64,000 bases of DNA, from the NCBI GenBank assembly GCA_026261815.1, contig JAMPIT010000484.1, forward strand, positions 15,598,501 through 15,662,500, in the 5' to 3' direction. The notes beneath the pieces were generated by a model. It saw nothing but the letters and a program-made list of their open reading frames with translations. It had not been told where the DNA came from and ran no database searches. Source of the DNA: Monarcha castaneiventris obscurior (Eukaryota > Chordata > Aves > Passeriformes > Monarchidae). Below are positions 12,347-25,000 of this stretch, in pieces (the stretch's first letter is position 1; the number at the start of each line of letters is the position of its first letter). Position numbers and translations under genes: made by a program.

Positions 12347-12692
12347 TGTGCTGGTTTTGGCCAAAATCTAGCAATTTATCCTCTGGGAGAAAACCAGGTT
12401 ACAAGCACCCTTCCCCCACGAGGTTCGGAAAAAAAATTCCTCGAAGGAAAGTGAAAGAGATAAAACCTATTTATTGACAAACACACAGGAAAAGGATAAT
12501 AATGAATAGTGAAACCCCTCACTATAACGAGAAAACCTGGGAAGAAATTAGAGCCCTCTCGTAGGTGTGGTCCCTCCTTCTGGGAGCTGCCGTGGGGGGC
12601 GGCCTTAGGCCACCTCTGTCCCTGAAGAAAAGTTCTCCTGATGTGTTCTGAGCAGTCCTTGCCAGGATTACATTTCCTACTCACAGGCACTC
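12347..12692 (-). mobile_element. Probable solo LTR of an endogenous retrovirus
   Basis: Read on the minus strand the block runs from about GAGTGCCTGTGAGTAGG near 12690 to ...CCAAAACCAGCACA at 12347, ending in the CA expected of an LTR 3' end. A canonical AATAAA sits at 12470-12475 on the minus strand, about 125 bp before that end, where the R/U5 poly(A) signal of a retroviral LTR would be. The 'CAAAACCAGCACA' terminus and the AAGGAGGGACCACACC and CGCCCCCCACGGCAGC segments look like bird ERV LTR sequence as I remember it, but I could not compare them with a library. No gag, pol or env frame adjoins it, so it would be a solo LTR. The exact 5' boundary and target-site duplication are not resolved. 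Confidence 0.45.
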
Positions 12693-15600
12693 CCCAGTTT
12701 AAAAGTCAAAACATGACTGTCAATTATCACCTTAAAATTGAAGGGCAGCAAAAAACAAAACCACAATTCTACTATGCATGGGCACCACTGGGGAATGTAT
12801 TTCGAAGCCTGTGTCCCTTTGCTTGAGTCTCCAAATGTGAATATAAGAACTTATAATTCCACTTTTATTAAAAAAAAATTGCTTTCCATCTCAACCACTG
12901 AGTAAAAATTATCACCTCAAGTCAGAAATCCTAGATGAGGCAAAATTCGACTTCCTACAATGCATATTTAAAGATCCCTTAACAAAGTGCTGAGGGCAGG
13001 TTTTCCTACACCCTAACCTCTACCAGTTGTTCAAGAAAAAGCCCTCTCCAGTCTGATTTCAAGAGTCAGATCTTTACTTTGATCCCCAGCCTGTTTCATA
13101 GGTCTCCTGTGCACTCTTGAACACCTACTGTGCTGTCACCATGAGATGCATTCTGACCTGAGCTGTACCGTATCTTCCAAAGATAGTGTCACTGATGAGG
13201 AAGTCTGGAGTATAATCACCTTGAACTAATCTAATCTAAGTTACTTTAGGACTGATTCGACAAGATTCACTAGCCCAGTGCAGGATCTATCACTCCCATG
13301 TGAGACATGATAAAACTGCAGAGGAGGCTATGTGATTTCCCTGCAGGTGCAGGAAAGCTCATGGCAGAAGCAGGATCAGGAGCAGCTCAGCAGCCTGAGG
13401 TGTGCCTGTGTGAGCTGCTCAAGTGGAGCATCTGTCACACACTGCTGGGGCTTCAGAATGTAACAGCAAAAATAAGTGTATTTTCCCTGATGGTGACAAA
13501 TATGAGTTTACCGACACTGCTCAAACGCTAAAAGCAAAGCCAGAGATACTGAAGAACTAGACAGAAATATCTGAATTATTTAGTAGACAGCGCAGAAGCA
13601 CCAAACAAGCCAAAGCATGATCTGACCAAGAAAAGAACAAGGAAAAAAAAACCAACCCAACAGCTATTAGTTTCCTGCTGGAGAGAAGAAACAGCTGACT
13701 GCAGGATTAAGACAGCAGCCATGGCAGAGAGGAGGGCAAGACTGCACGGCCAGGGATGGTGACAAGCAGCTTTTTGATTGCCAATTACTACACTGACTGA
13801 GCTGCAACATGAGATAACATCCCCAGACTTTTTTCTTTTGGACAATCTTCCTGAAACACTACCCGAAACCCTGAAGTATTCCTTGGCTAGTAACAGAGAA
13901 GGGGAATGGAAAATCCACATTTCGACCACTCCTTTCAATAATCCTGTAGAGAAAATCCTGACCAACTGATCACAGCTAATATTTCTTCCTCATTTAACTT
14001 CCAAAACTCTGCCTCCTGCAAATGACATTTTATTTATAGCAGTGGTATTTGCTGTATAACTGATTGGGGAAGGCTGTAAATGAGCATCATTGCATATATA
14101 TGGAAAACAATGATAAAGCAGTCATCAAAAAGCTACAGAACATTTAAATATTCAAATAAGGCAATCTGCATACCCCCCCACCTGAATTTTAATTTTACAG
14201 AACTTATTTCACAGCTTTGTGCCATCGATGATCTGTGCAAGCCACTTCTTTTCCACAGAAAAATGGCATCTTTCACTTTTAGATGTGTCCAAGTGATATT
14301 AATTTTAATTCTTGGAGTGAAGGGTAAAGGAGGCTTTGCTGTAGGAGGACAGGTTATTTTTACAGTCTAAGTGCTCAAGGCAAGAAGGCAAAGGTGAAGA
14401 TGCTGATGAGCCAGAATAAGGTTGCAGCAGCAGTGAACTGCATCAAGGCTCCTTACCCACCAAGCAAAACAAGGTTATAACTTGCAGCTCTGTAAAATGG
14501 GAGCTATCAAAATAGGAAGGAGAGGAAAACAGTGCTGTGGAGGTAGGGGAGAGAGACATCACAGCAAACCAGCCTTTATATTGAAGCAAGGACTTCCAAG
14601 AGAAAAAGAAAATCAGCTTGTGGGAGACCCCATAAAGAAGTAGCTTTTACGAAGCAGGTCAAAAAGATGTAATCACAAACTGGAAAGTTAAATTAACACC
14701 TGGCAGCTCTAGAGCTGGGATCACTCTGAAAGCACTTTAGCTCAAAAACACAAAATAAACCCAAACATGATGCTCTTGCAGCCCTGCAGTGCTGAAGTTA
14801 GAACATGTAATAACTCTACCTTTGCACTTCAGATGCTGCAAATGTAACAGGTAGGGGAGATCAGGAGCTTTTCTTGTTTAAACCTTACTCCCAAATCTTG
14901 AGCGAGGCAGATTTGAAACACTTTTTCTTTCCATGGGCTTTTAAACATTACCTTACACATGTGCTCACTCAGTGGTACCAGTTACTTTTTAAACATTTTT
15001 GGCTGTGGAGATTCACTACTGCCTTAGCACCAGCACTGTTCCACCCTTAGTGCTGCTTGGATTCAAAACAGCAAACACCAGAATGTTCCTCAGACAAGAT
15101 CACTTTTAGCACCACTCAATTCCCTGACCACAGACACATTATATCATACATATTTAAAGAAGTATCATGTTTGAAAAACTTAAATTTGATAAGAAAAGCC
15201 TCAAGAAGGAGAAGGTGTTAGGCTTTTCCTCCTGGCACACACACGGCTTGGGGACAGGGGGAGTGAGAGAAAGAAGAAGGAAAACAGGGGGTCAATAAAA
15301 GCAATCACTGCAGTTTTGCCCTCACGATCAGAAAAACTAACGAGAAAAGAAATAGTAAACACCTAGAAAACATCCAGTTGCTTCAGAAACAAAGTTTCCT
15401 TCTTCAAACATTAACCAGTTAGTCCAGAGATTTCCATGAAGAAGTTGGGGACCAAGCACACCAAATGATTCAGCAAAAGACCTGGTAATTTATTTTACTG
15501 ACCTACACCACAGTAGTGTAGCAAATCCCTTCTATGCTTAATATTCCTGCCCTACAAGTCCAACTTACTGATACTTCAGTGTTACAGTGATTATTTCTGA

Positions 15601-18600
15601 GATCTAAAGAACATAGGGAAAACATAAAATCAAATTAAGATAAATGTTACCTATACAGGTCTCATTCTGCCAACCTCTTTGCAAAAACCAAGGGCTAAGA
15701 AAAAACTCTTACCCTTCCTCACACAGCAGCCACCCCAGGTCCATATAAAGAGTTTCTTTCATGACCAGAAGCTTTTCTTCCCTTCAGCCAAACAAATCCA
15801 TCGCATCGTCCTCTGTGATGTGAGAAAAGGCTCCGAGAACAACATCCCAAAGAGCTTATTCATTTTCTGCATCCATGAGCTCTACAGCATTCATTACTAC
15901 AATAAACACTGTAAATATTTCTCACAGCCTCCTAAATTACTAGCTTTCAATGATTTTTACTCTTTTACCTTCTCCTTTCCACACTGTCTTCACTACATGA
16001 TGGTACACAACCCCACAAATGGTGCCACCAAGATTATTGCATTATTTAAATAACAACAGAGTTAAATTTCATTGACATTAATTACAAGCTGGTTCATCAG
16101 AATGTCAGTTACTGTGATAAAACTCAGTTACTGAGAAGAAAAAAACGTACTGCCTGTTTTCTAGCCTCAATTTGTTGTATGCATCATGGCTTTATGCCGG
16201 CTTAGGGCAACCCAGGAAGCTGGGGACGTGCTCGGTGCCATTCCTGCTTCCAGCTCTCGGGCACCAGCACTCAAAAAGGACAATTTCTGGAGGGGAGAAA
16301 GGGGGAAAGAGACTTGGCCTCTTAGAACTCAGCATGAGAGAGAAAAATGGAACAAATGTAAATTTTTTAGAGCTTTTTCCTCTCCTAAATTTTATTTCAG
16401 TCCAGCACTCATGGACAGTTTAGGTTTTTGGTCAGTTAAGGGAAGTGAGAATGCAGAGCTGCCTCAGGCTTCTGATTCCAACTACCCTGACACAAACAGG
16501 GGCCTTGTGCAATTGCTTTGTTCACCTCCAAACCTGGATTCAGTGAAGAAATGGTGGAAGTCACACTGACCCTGGGTCTGCACCACAAAAATCTTCCACA
16601 AGCATCATGCCTCCACAAACAAGTGAGCAACAATGAAGAGAGCAAAAATCAAAGCACTGACAGTAAATGTCCAAATAAGCTCTTGCCTCAACATGTCCTA
16701 TGAGAACCTTTGATGTTAAAGAAGGAGGAGGAACCTAAAAGAAGAGGTCAGGCTTTTCTTGAGAATAACAGCTCCTCAGGGCTCAGCCTCAGCATGCAAC
16801 AAGGAAACGTATCTCAAACTGTCTGTTTCCAGACTCCACCACTTACATGTTTTTAAAAAACTTGTGAACATTCTTTATAACTTGGCTGTAGTTCCACTCA
16901 TAACTTAAGCAAAGTAAGGCTGCACTACTCTGTAGAAGGTATTTCCACACCCACTCATTCATCCCTACCTCACTCTAAACTTTCCAGTGGAACAAACTCA
17001 TGCAGCAAAGTTGAAGAGGAGACCATGTCTAAGCTAAACCTCCCTTTATTTGTGAGATTTATAAACAACTACTACCCCCTTCACCTTCCTGATCAGGTAC
17101 AGTATTCAATTCTAGTAGAAGAGATGAACGAAACTTCCAATCCTCAGTTATTTATAAGCCTGTCAGTGTCCCATCATCCTGGCTGTCACACAGTGTGCTT
17201 CGACTCTGCAGGATGATGGAGCAGCAGCTCCCTTCTGATGGAGCACAAGAAATATCCAAGCACAGACCAGAAACTATGGAGCTCAAATAAGAAAATATTT
17301 GCTTTCTAGATTTCCATGAACTCCCCAAAGCTCTCAAGCAGGCATTAGCTGGCAACACCAGCACTCACAGCATTCAGCACGTGGGTCAGTGACTGGGTTT
17401 TGCTGAGCAGGGATGTGCACCAGAGGCTCAAACACGAGCTTGTGCCACAGCCACAGAGCAGCACAGCAGACTGGCACTGTTGTGTGGCTCTCATATTTTG
17501 GAAATCTCCCCAGGCATCGTGCCAGGAGAAGCCATGGGAAGACAGCTCTGTCATCTAGGACTTGCCTGATCAATGCAACTTGAAGCTACACTTCAACACA
17601 CACAGTTCATTGAGTCGTGAAGCACAACACAGGAGTCTGGATCATGCTTTCAGGTTAACTGCACTTACAGCAACAACTGATTTCTTTAGGTGTCAGCCCC
17701 AAATAATGTTTGGGAAGCCTTGAAACCCTTCTAGCTGTTTGCTCTTAATGCTTTCCACCCACCAGAGCATCACCCACTCGCTCCAGAGGTTCTGTGCTGT
17801 GAACAGAAGAGTGGTGCTGTTACAGCTCTAGGAGATTTACACACCACAGTCCTCGAAAAAACCAATTCACAACCAGCACAAGGGAATTCAGCCTTATTAT
17901 AGAAGTTAAATGTTGATATTTAACAAGCTCCATATATTCGGTCATTGGATGGTTGCACACACAAAGTGGACCTGTTTTATTTAAATTGTATTTTAGTTAC
18001 CCTAAGGAAAAAACTCCATGGCACTCCTTTACTTTTTCAATCCAAGAATTTGCAGAACTGAGACACACCTATGGGATCAGTCTCCTTAAAGCTGGTTCTG
18101 ATGAGAGAACCATTATACCCAGATTGTCTGAAATAAGCACAACCATGCAGAGACTCTCATTTATCAGCTGAGTTGTATCATGATGCCATTTCACTATGCA
18201 TTAGATAAGCTGTCCTCCATAAGCTAAAAAATAAAAATAATAAAACCCCACCTTCTCTCAATTAGGAAAAGAGCCAAGGGAAACACAAGTATACAATGAC
18301 CAAAAAAATAAAATCAGAATTTTTCCACAGAGGGTGGTTACCTCTGCTTCTCTGATGCCAGCAGTATTGCCAAGGACTTGGAGGGACCATGTCTATCAGC
18401 ATTCACCAGTACTTGATTAATTGCTCCTGACCAGCTTCCCATTCAGTGCTGAACATGGAATGACCTTATCCATGCTGATATTTGAAGTACCTGACATTCA
18501 GGCATGTTATATAAACTAACTTGACCAGCATAAGTAACATGGTTTGCACCTCATTGCATGGATTCTTCCCATACCACAATCTGAGGAAGGAACCCCCTCT

Positions 18601-18646
18601 AGCCAATCCTCTGGGTGACCAGGAGATGCAGCTTTTCCCAGAGAAG
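12693..18646. other. Gene-free AT-leaning stretch
   Basis: No recognised repeats, RNA genes or protein motifs. The longest plus frame (15679-16053) is AT-rich and has no recognisable motif or convincing donor. The 13576-13965 minus frame is similar. It is consistent with intron or intergenic DNA. Confidence 0.4.
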
Positions 18647-18685
18647 CCCCAGCACTACCCTTTATCACTACCCCAGCACTACCCT
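18647..18685. repeat. Two-copy 24-bp tandem duplication
   Basis: CCCCAGCACTACCCT occurs at 18647-18661 and again at 18671-18685, a period of 24 bp with TTATCACTA between. It is a small local duplication with no sign of longer tandem structure. Confidence 0.8.
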
Positions 18686-21459
18686 AATGGAAGGCCAAGC
18701 ATATGGTGAACTTCATGGTTTTAGTCTGCCAAGGAATTCTACAGGCAGACTAACAGTTAATAAAATAAGCATCTATTATTGCACTCACACTGAACTTGTA
18801 TACTTTAGAGAAGACTGAAGCTATTTTACTCAATAGCAGCTGTGTTTACACTATAGCACAGTCTGGTACCTCTGAAACTCAAGTGAACTTATATCTGACA
18901 GTAACTGTGCTGGTTCCAAGGGAAAAAAACCTGTTAAGAGGAGAAACACGCTCCAGCTTCTTGTGTCAAATGAAAATCTTTACTTCAGCAGCTGCTTTTA
19001 AAGGTACAACTTCATTTACCATAGATCAGGAATATAAACTGAACCTCAAATATAGGCAAAACAGTTGTTTTGTTTATACATTTCTATGTATTTAATTTAC
19101 TTATATGTGCAAATTCATCTGTGCTCACCAGATCAAACTTTTAAGGTACACAAATACATTTTAATCAATATGAAAGCCAACTTACAGTTTAGAGGCTGAG
19201 CTGCATCCATCAGTCACTGCCAAGAACACAGCACCTACTCTAGCTTGCACCTACTCAGCACTGTACTCTAGCTTTCTTCAGATGAAAAAATGTCCACTGT
19301 CAAGATAATTCAGTGTTACTTATTAATGATTTAGGCTCAATGGATATCTTCCTTTCTCGTCTTTGCACTTTCTGAACAGAAAGGGAAATAACACTTTTAT
19401 CTAGAACTACCAAAAGCCTCAGACATCCATCCTGCATGACACAGTCAGCTGGACCACATCTGTGAAACTCCTTGTTCAAGAAAGGAAAAATCTATTTGCT
19501 TTTACCAGAAAACCACAGTTTATGTTATGGTAATACCAGATTCATTACAAGAGTACCACCACAGAGCTAAGCCCCCAAGTGGAGAATGCCAACAGCCTTT
19601 GAGCATCACCTGTGAGCCTTCTGCTTTGGCTAAGCAGGAAAACCATTTGGTAACTGACAGCACTGACACAGCCACAGCCACCAGGGCTCTGCACCTGGCT
19701 CCTGGCACAACCAGCACCAGTTGTGCAACCTTAGAAAATCGACCCTTCAGCCTGGTCATTTCACTCCTTGCTCAGGATAATATAATGTCATTTTGTGGGT
19801 TTAACTTAATATTTCTTCTTGGGCAATCACTCTTTAATTTTAATTGAGGCTTACTCAATTTGCCATTAATTTATGGTGCCAGATCTGTTTTGGACTGGTG
19901 AATAAAGACGATTTCCCCTGAGCTTAGAGTAACACAGGTAGAACAGATCTAAAGAGCACCAAATTCTAAGTTCAGAGGTCTCTATTGCCCAGCACATCAC
20001 ATCACCCTGCTACCTCTAGGGTGCAGCAAGAGGACGGCTGCCTGCTGCTGCAGCCGAGCTTTGGAGAAGGGAATGTGACAGTCCAACTTTCCTGCAGTGC
20101 ACTGCATCCCTAGCACTCTTCTCCTCTAAAAAGAAAGCAATGAACCCCAGTGCACCTTGTCTTGGCTTTCTCCTAAGCCAGCAGAGAAGACAAAATAACA
20201 AAGTAGGAAGGTCTGAGAGAAAGTGCTACATCTAAACACACAGGGATGCAATCCTCCCACCCAAACAGGGGGAAACACAGAAAAATGAGGAGGTACGGAA
20301 TTTATGGCTGGCTTATTCCTCAGGCTGGCGGTTTCCAGCTACTGCCACCGCTGTAAGGATGATCAGAAAAGCTTTCCCAAAAGGCTACTGCCTTCCTAGG
20401 AGGCAGCTGGGGATTAAAGATGCTAAAGCCAAATGCTGCTCAGGAGCTGAAGATAAAATTCAGAGCTGTCCTTAAGTTTCCTGCCCTCCCTGCTCCAGAG
20501 CCACTTCATTATTGCCAGCACAAACAGAAATAAAACCGAGCAAGTGGTGGCAATGCCACCTGTCTGTAACACCATCAACGCTGACCTGGGAGAGGCTTCC
20601 ACTGGGCTCATCCACGAGCCAGAGACAATGATGGCAGGCAGGTGCTGACATCCAGCACTGCCACACAACTGCTCAGGCAGCACACAGTCTTATTCTTTTA
20701 ATCAAAATTGCTAAGAGTGCAATGGCTTCTGGTTTTAGTTGTCACTGAACACAGACAACGTGGATTAGCTCAGCAATGCTGTGTGACATTGGGCGTGCTC
20801 TGGATTTGAGTGAACCCACGCTGGCTCTCTGCCTCTGCTCTCAGTACCTTTTCATTTAATGCAAAATCCCAAGTTAATTTTTTCATAGCTGATGCATTTA
20901 TAGTCAGTTCAGACAGAGATCACATCGTAAACATCTATTACCAAGAATTCGTAACTCCCCAAAAGGCACATAAATGACAATGTCTTTAGAACCATCCTGA
21001 TCTTAAACAGATGCCTACCAAAAAGAAAAAAACCAAACCAAACCAATTCTGTTATAGTGATTTTTAGTCATCACTGCAGCACAGCCTGTAATACTTCGCT
21101 ATGAAGAAATTGTGGGCAGAGGACACTCAATATTAGATTCCACAATTTATGGCAGCACTGATGTTAAAGACAATAAATGCACCAGAAATAAATAAAGTAG
21201 GAGTTAAGGTAATGCCATGAGGGCTTGTTAATTTATAATGTAACCAAATTAATCCACTATCAGTATCTAAAGAAAAACTACTGGAATCAAGTGCTCTTGG
21301 GGAGTTGTTAGGAGGAAATGAGAAATTTGGTTTAGCCTTCACTGCCACTTCACTGTTTTAGCAATATGGGATTCCAGGCTCACACTCCAGATCTCCTGTT
21401 TTAAACAGTAAAGCTGAAAATAACCTCCTACTTTACCAGCATGTGCTTTTTGTTCTCAG
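18686..21459. other. Gene-free stretch
   Basis: A mixed AT-leaning region. A small GC-richer part at 20.0-20.7 kb gives overlapping open frames on the minus strand (20423-20683, 20472-20666) with no motif. No repeat family was recognised. Confidence 0.4.
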
Positions 21460-21609
21460 ATGCACCAAGCTAAAGACTTAATATGGGAGTGTTGTCTGCA
21501 GACAGCAAAACAACATCTGGCAGCTTTCCGAGGATCCTCTTTGAAGCAACTCCTCACACTGCAAACTGCACGAGAAATCATCTGGTGGCAGAGCTGGGGA
21601 ATGCCCCAG
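21460..21609 (+). other. Exon-like cassette, 150 nt, one open frame
   Basis: A strong acceptor (TGTGCTTTTTGTTCTCAG, ending at 21459) is followed by exactly 150 nt that end in GCCCCAG|GTACGA. The stretch begins with ATG and is open for all 50 codons in that frame; a second frame is also open across much of it. The 50-residue reading (start MHQAKDLIWECC, end WQSWGMPQ) has no recognisable domain. Length divisible by three, both splice sites and an intact frame make it one of the better candidates here, but it has no identified neighbour exons. A plus-strand lncRNA exon or a chance pairing are both possible. Confidence 0.25.
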
Positions 21610-22071
21610 GTACGATCCAAGTCTTCACATCAAATTTCTACTTACTAGAGATTCAGACTCCTATTGTGAATTGCTGAACTACTGTATCAGGTGTCCCAAG
21701 AGGGGACAGGAGCCTCCCCCTGGTTTGTACTGTGCTTGTACTCCACAACAGCTTCTCCTTGTAACACCAACAGAACTGGAGAATTCAGCTCAGGTGTGCC
21801 AGGGCACGTGGGACTTGTGAGATAATACCTGAAGTGATACTGCTGTACAAACACTACTGTGCTTTGCAGTGACAACCTTTTAGTAAAATAAAAGGGCATT
21901 CTTGCAAAGAGACAGCAATAAGGGTGATTTTTAAAAGGGAAAGCTAATAAAGATTAAAGTAATTTTGAAAGCATCTCCATCTACAGAGCAGACCCCCACA
22001 GCCAAAGCTAAAACACACAGGTCACTTCTGCCACGGAGCCAATGAGATTGTGCAGGAGAAGCCCAGTAGCA
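21610..22071. other. Unassigned stretch
   Basis: Nothing recognised. A short minus-strand open frame at 21687-21899 has no motif. Confidence 0.35.
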
Positions 22072-22095
22072 TGACATCACGATGATGTGATGTCA
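22072..22095. promoter_or_regulatory. Perfect 9-bp inverted repeat of CRE-like half sites
   Basis: TGACATCAC at 22072-22080 and GTGATGTCA at 22087-22095 are exact reverse complements separated by GATGAT. Each arm contains TGACATCA or its complement, one base from the CREB/ATF palindrome TGACGTCA. The whole element is a 24-bp palindrome. Paired near-CREs with a 6-bp spacer could bind two bZIP dimers, or the CREs may be decayed by CpG to CpA/TpG transition. The repeat is seen in the sequence; binding is inference. Confidence 0.4.
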
Positions 22096-25000
22096 CACAG
22101 GAAATCAAAATTTAATCAAAACTTGGAGAAATTGCAGACCTCAGGTCGGTCAAAACAACCACATTTCAGCACAGCTTAAAACACTTGGAACATGTCAGCA
22201 CTTCCTAGAAATCCACTGTAGTTATTCATATCACACCTTCCTTATTTAAAATTTCTACCCAATTTTTCTACTTGGGCTCCAGAGAGTACTTATTCCAACA
22301 GCAAGCTCACTCTGCCACCTCAGTTATTCAAAAGTATTAAGTTATAAACCTTAAAATGTTTACTAAATTATTAAAACATATTTATCAACAGTTTTGCCTT
22401 AGATATCAGATTAAACAAGACCTAGTATCTAGCTTTTCACCTGCTCAGTGAAATACCTTTCAGCTTTACATACATTATAAAATGCAACATCAGAGAAACA
22501 GATGATGTAAACTTAGGAAGAGAACCAGACATCATCAAAAGAACAGGAAAATTCATGGTTAAGGAGAAACTGAAATCAAGTAAAGGGGAGACAGAAATTC
22601 TGCACAGCATACAAGTTTCCCCACACTCATAATCAGTCACGGACAAGCAGCTCAAAAGGCCACCTGACACATTTCTGTGGAGAGAGCTGGATGGCTCAGG
22701 GGATTTGCAAGACATTAAAGCTCACCTAGAACTGCTCCACAGTTTGATCAGTGTAAGTATCTCACTCAGTGCAGGCTGGGGGGGCTCCCTGCTGCTGTGG
22801 CTGAGCTGCAGCGTGAGCCAGGGTGAGCACAGACAAGGTGTGAGAGCAAACCTGACACTGAACCAGTTTTGACAGAGGCAGAGGAAGCCCTGCACGTGAG
22901 GCAGCCCCAGGCTGGCAGCACGAGGGCAGCTCAAGCTGGGAGGTCAAAAGCCACTGATGGGGTGTCTGTAGAATAATACAAAGCAAGGCAGGAACCACAG
23001 GGCAGTGACAACAGCCCATGTGCTCCCTGTGTGCTTCATCCTGGCCAGAAATGGGCTCCACTGACAGGAAAAACAGCTCCTTTCTGCTCTAACTAGAAGA
23101 GACAAATGGGTTTGCTGCAGTTACACAGAGCAGTGGCTGAAAAGCTGCAACAGCCAAACCCAGGAATTTTTTTGAACGTTTTTCTTTTCTGGTCTCTCAA
23201 AGAAAAGGTTGTTATGGAAGGTCTACAAGCAACCAAGAGCAGGCAGGTAACAAAAATGGATCATTACGTTTTGTGTATTACAGGCACATTAAACCAAGGC
23301 CACCCCATTCCAGGCTTTCTCAGTCTGGCAGCCTGTTATTTCTGGGACATACTGTTAACTCCAGTCCTTCCATGCTCTGGAACCTCCCCTTCCCCTGATC
23401 AAGAGTCAAACTCTTTCCTCCAGCCACGGTATTCACTGTAACACTCTTCATCTTGTGCCCAAAATCATCCTGATAGCATGAACGAGCAAACATGAATTCT
23501 CTACTTTCCTCATGTCACTTCGTATCATTTTCAAGGATTTCTTCTGTTTGGGTAGATAGAATCTTGTTTCTATTCTAACACAATATTCCATTTCAGTTCT
23601 TAAAACCCGATGGGCAGCCCACAAAAAACCAGAAGGCACATTACACCTCTTATCTGCTGCAACTCTGAACTAATGGTACTGCAAACTTTGTGTTATTTTC
23701 GTGACAGGACAAATGGTTTCAGCCTTTTTATTTATATAAAGTCTGCAAAGGCTTTGTCATTCTGCAGGGGAGAGTGTGGTAAGAGGAGAAAGAGCTTAAT
23801 TAACAAAGGCTTGTTTTTCCAATGTTAAGTTATCTAGCATGACTACAGTGTCCACATTGATGAGAAGAGTTTAAGTCTCAGCTCAGTCTACTTTTCAAAT
23901 AACAGTTAAATATATAATGAAAAATTATCAGCAAACATTAGTTATCACTGTAGCTTCCGACAGAGGACGGTCAAAACTATCTTTTTAGGCTTAAAACAAG
24001 TTATAAAACTGATTATTGTGATAAAATCAGGCTAATGAGCAGCCACACATGAAATCTTATTGACCAATGTAAAGGAATAACAACACAGAAAAGTTTAAAT
24101 AAAGTTTAAGTTAAAACAGTCTTGCCAGAAGTTCCTGGTTTACAGTTGCTTGGTTATTGAAAGACACAGGATAACAAGTCATAAAGATTAATTCTATATT
24201 AGCATATCTGCAGCACAGTTAAGGTCATGTCTTTGCAGTTTATAATTTTTTAATTTTCCAATTCACCCTCTCTCAAGTTTTTCAGGGGGATGAACTAACG
24301 CTAGGTTCACTTTCCATTAACTTCCACTTGCTTCCCTGAACAAACTTTAGGCAACGGAGAAAGAAAAAAATCCCACACATTGAGGGACCCTCGTAACTTT
24401 GAATTCACAGTGTGGAAACGATTCAGCTTGTTGGCACAGAAGGTATTTTATGACCAAGTCAATGAAGGCAGCCCTCATCTTCAAGAGCATCTACAGCCTG
24501 CAAACACATGGGAATGCCTCGTGCACCTCCTTGCACACGCCTTCTGATGAGTAAGAGAACAAAACAAAACAACTGCTGGAAGCAAGTGGTGGCAGAAGCG
24601 TATCCCCAGCACTGCAGTGGCAATAATAATCAGAATTAACAACCCCCCCATCAAAAGGGGGAAGATACAAACATGTGAAAGGTATGACAGAGTGTTGCCG
24701 ACTTACCATAAAAATAAGAAACCAAAAATAACCTACTTGTGTAAAAGTGGTAATGGTAATAAAGACAAATTTCTGTTGTTGGGGAAGAGAGCCACCTGTG
24801 GGCATGTTCGACTGCCCTGCATTTCATCTGCTCTGTAAGTCATCCCCTGCACTTCTCTGGCACCTACAGCAGGTGAAAATTGCTGAGCCCTGTAACTTTT
24901 TGTATGAGGAAGCAGCAGAAATATCTAGAATACACTTGCACAACGTGACAGTATGCTATGGCAACTCTTAAAATAATCCACAAAGACTTTCAACATTCAG

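Noticed and set aside
15679..16053. 124-codon plus-strand frame
   Set aside because: It has an AT-rich reading with no motif and no good donor; likely chance.
18330..18440. Minus-strand exon-like frame ending GAG|GTAACC
   Set aside because: No acceptor of quality precedes it, and the short reading (MGSWSGAINQ onward) has no family match I can recall.
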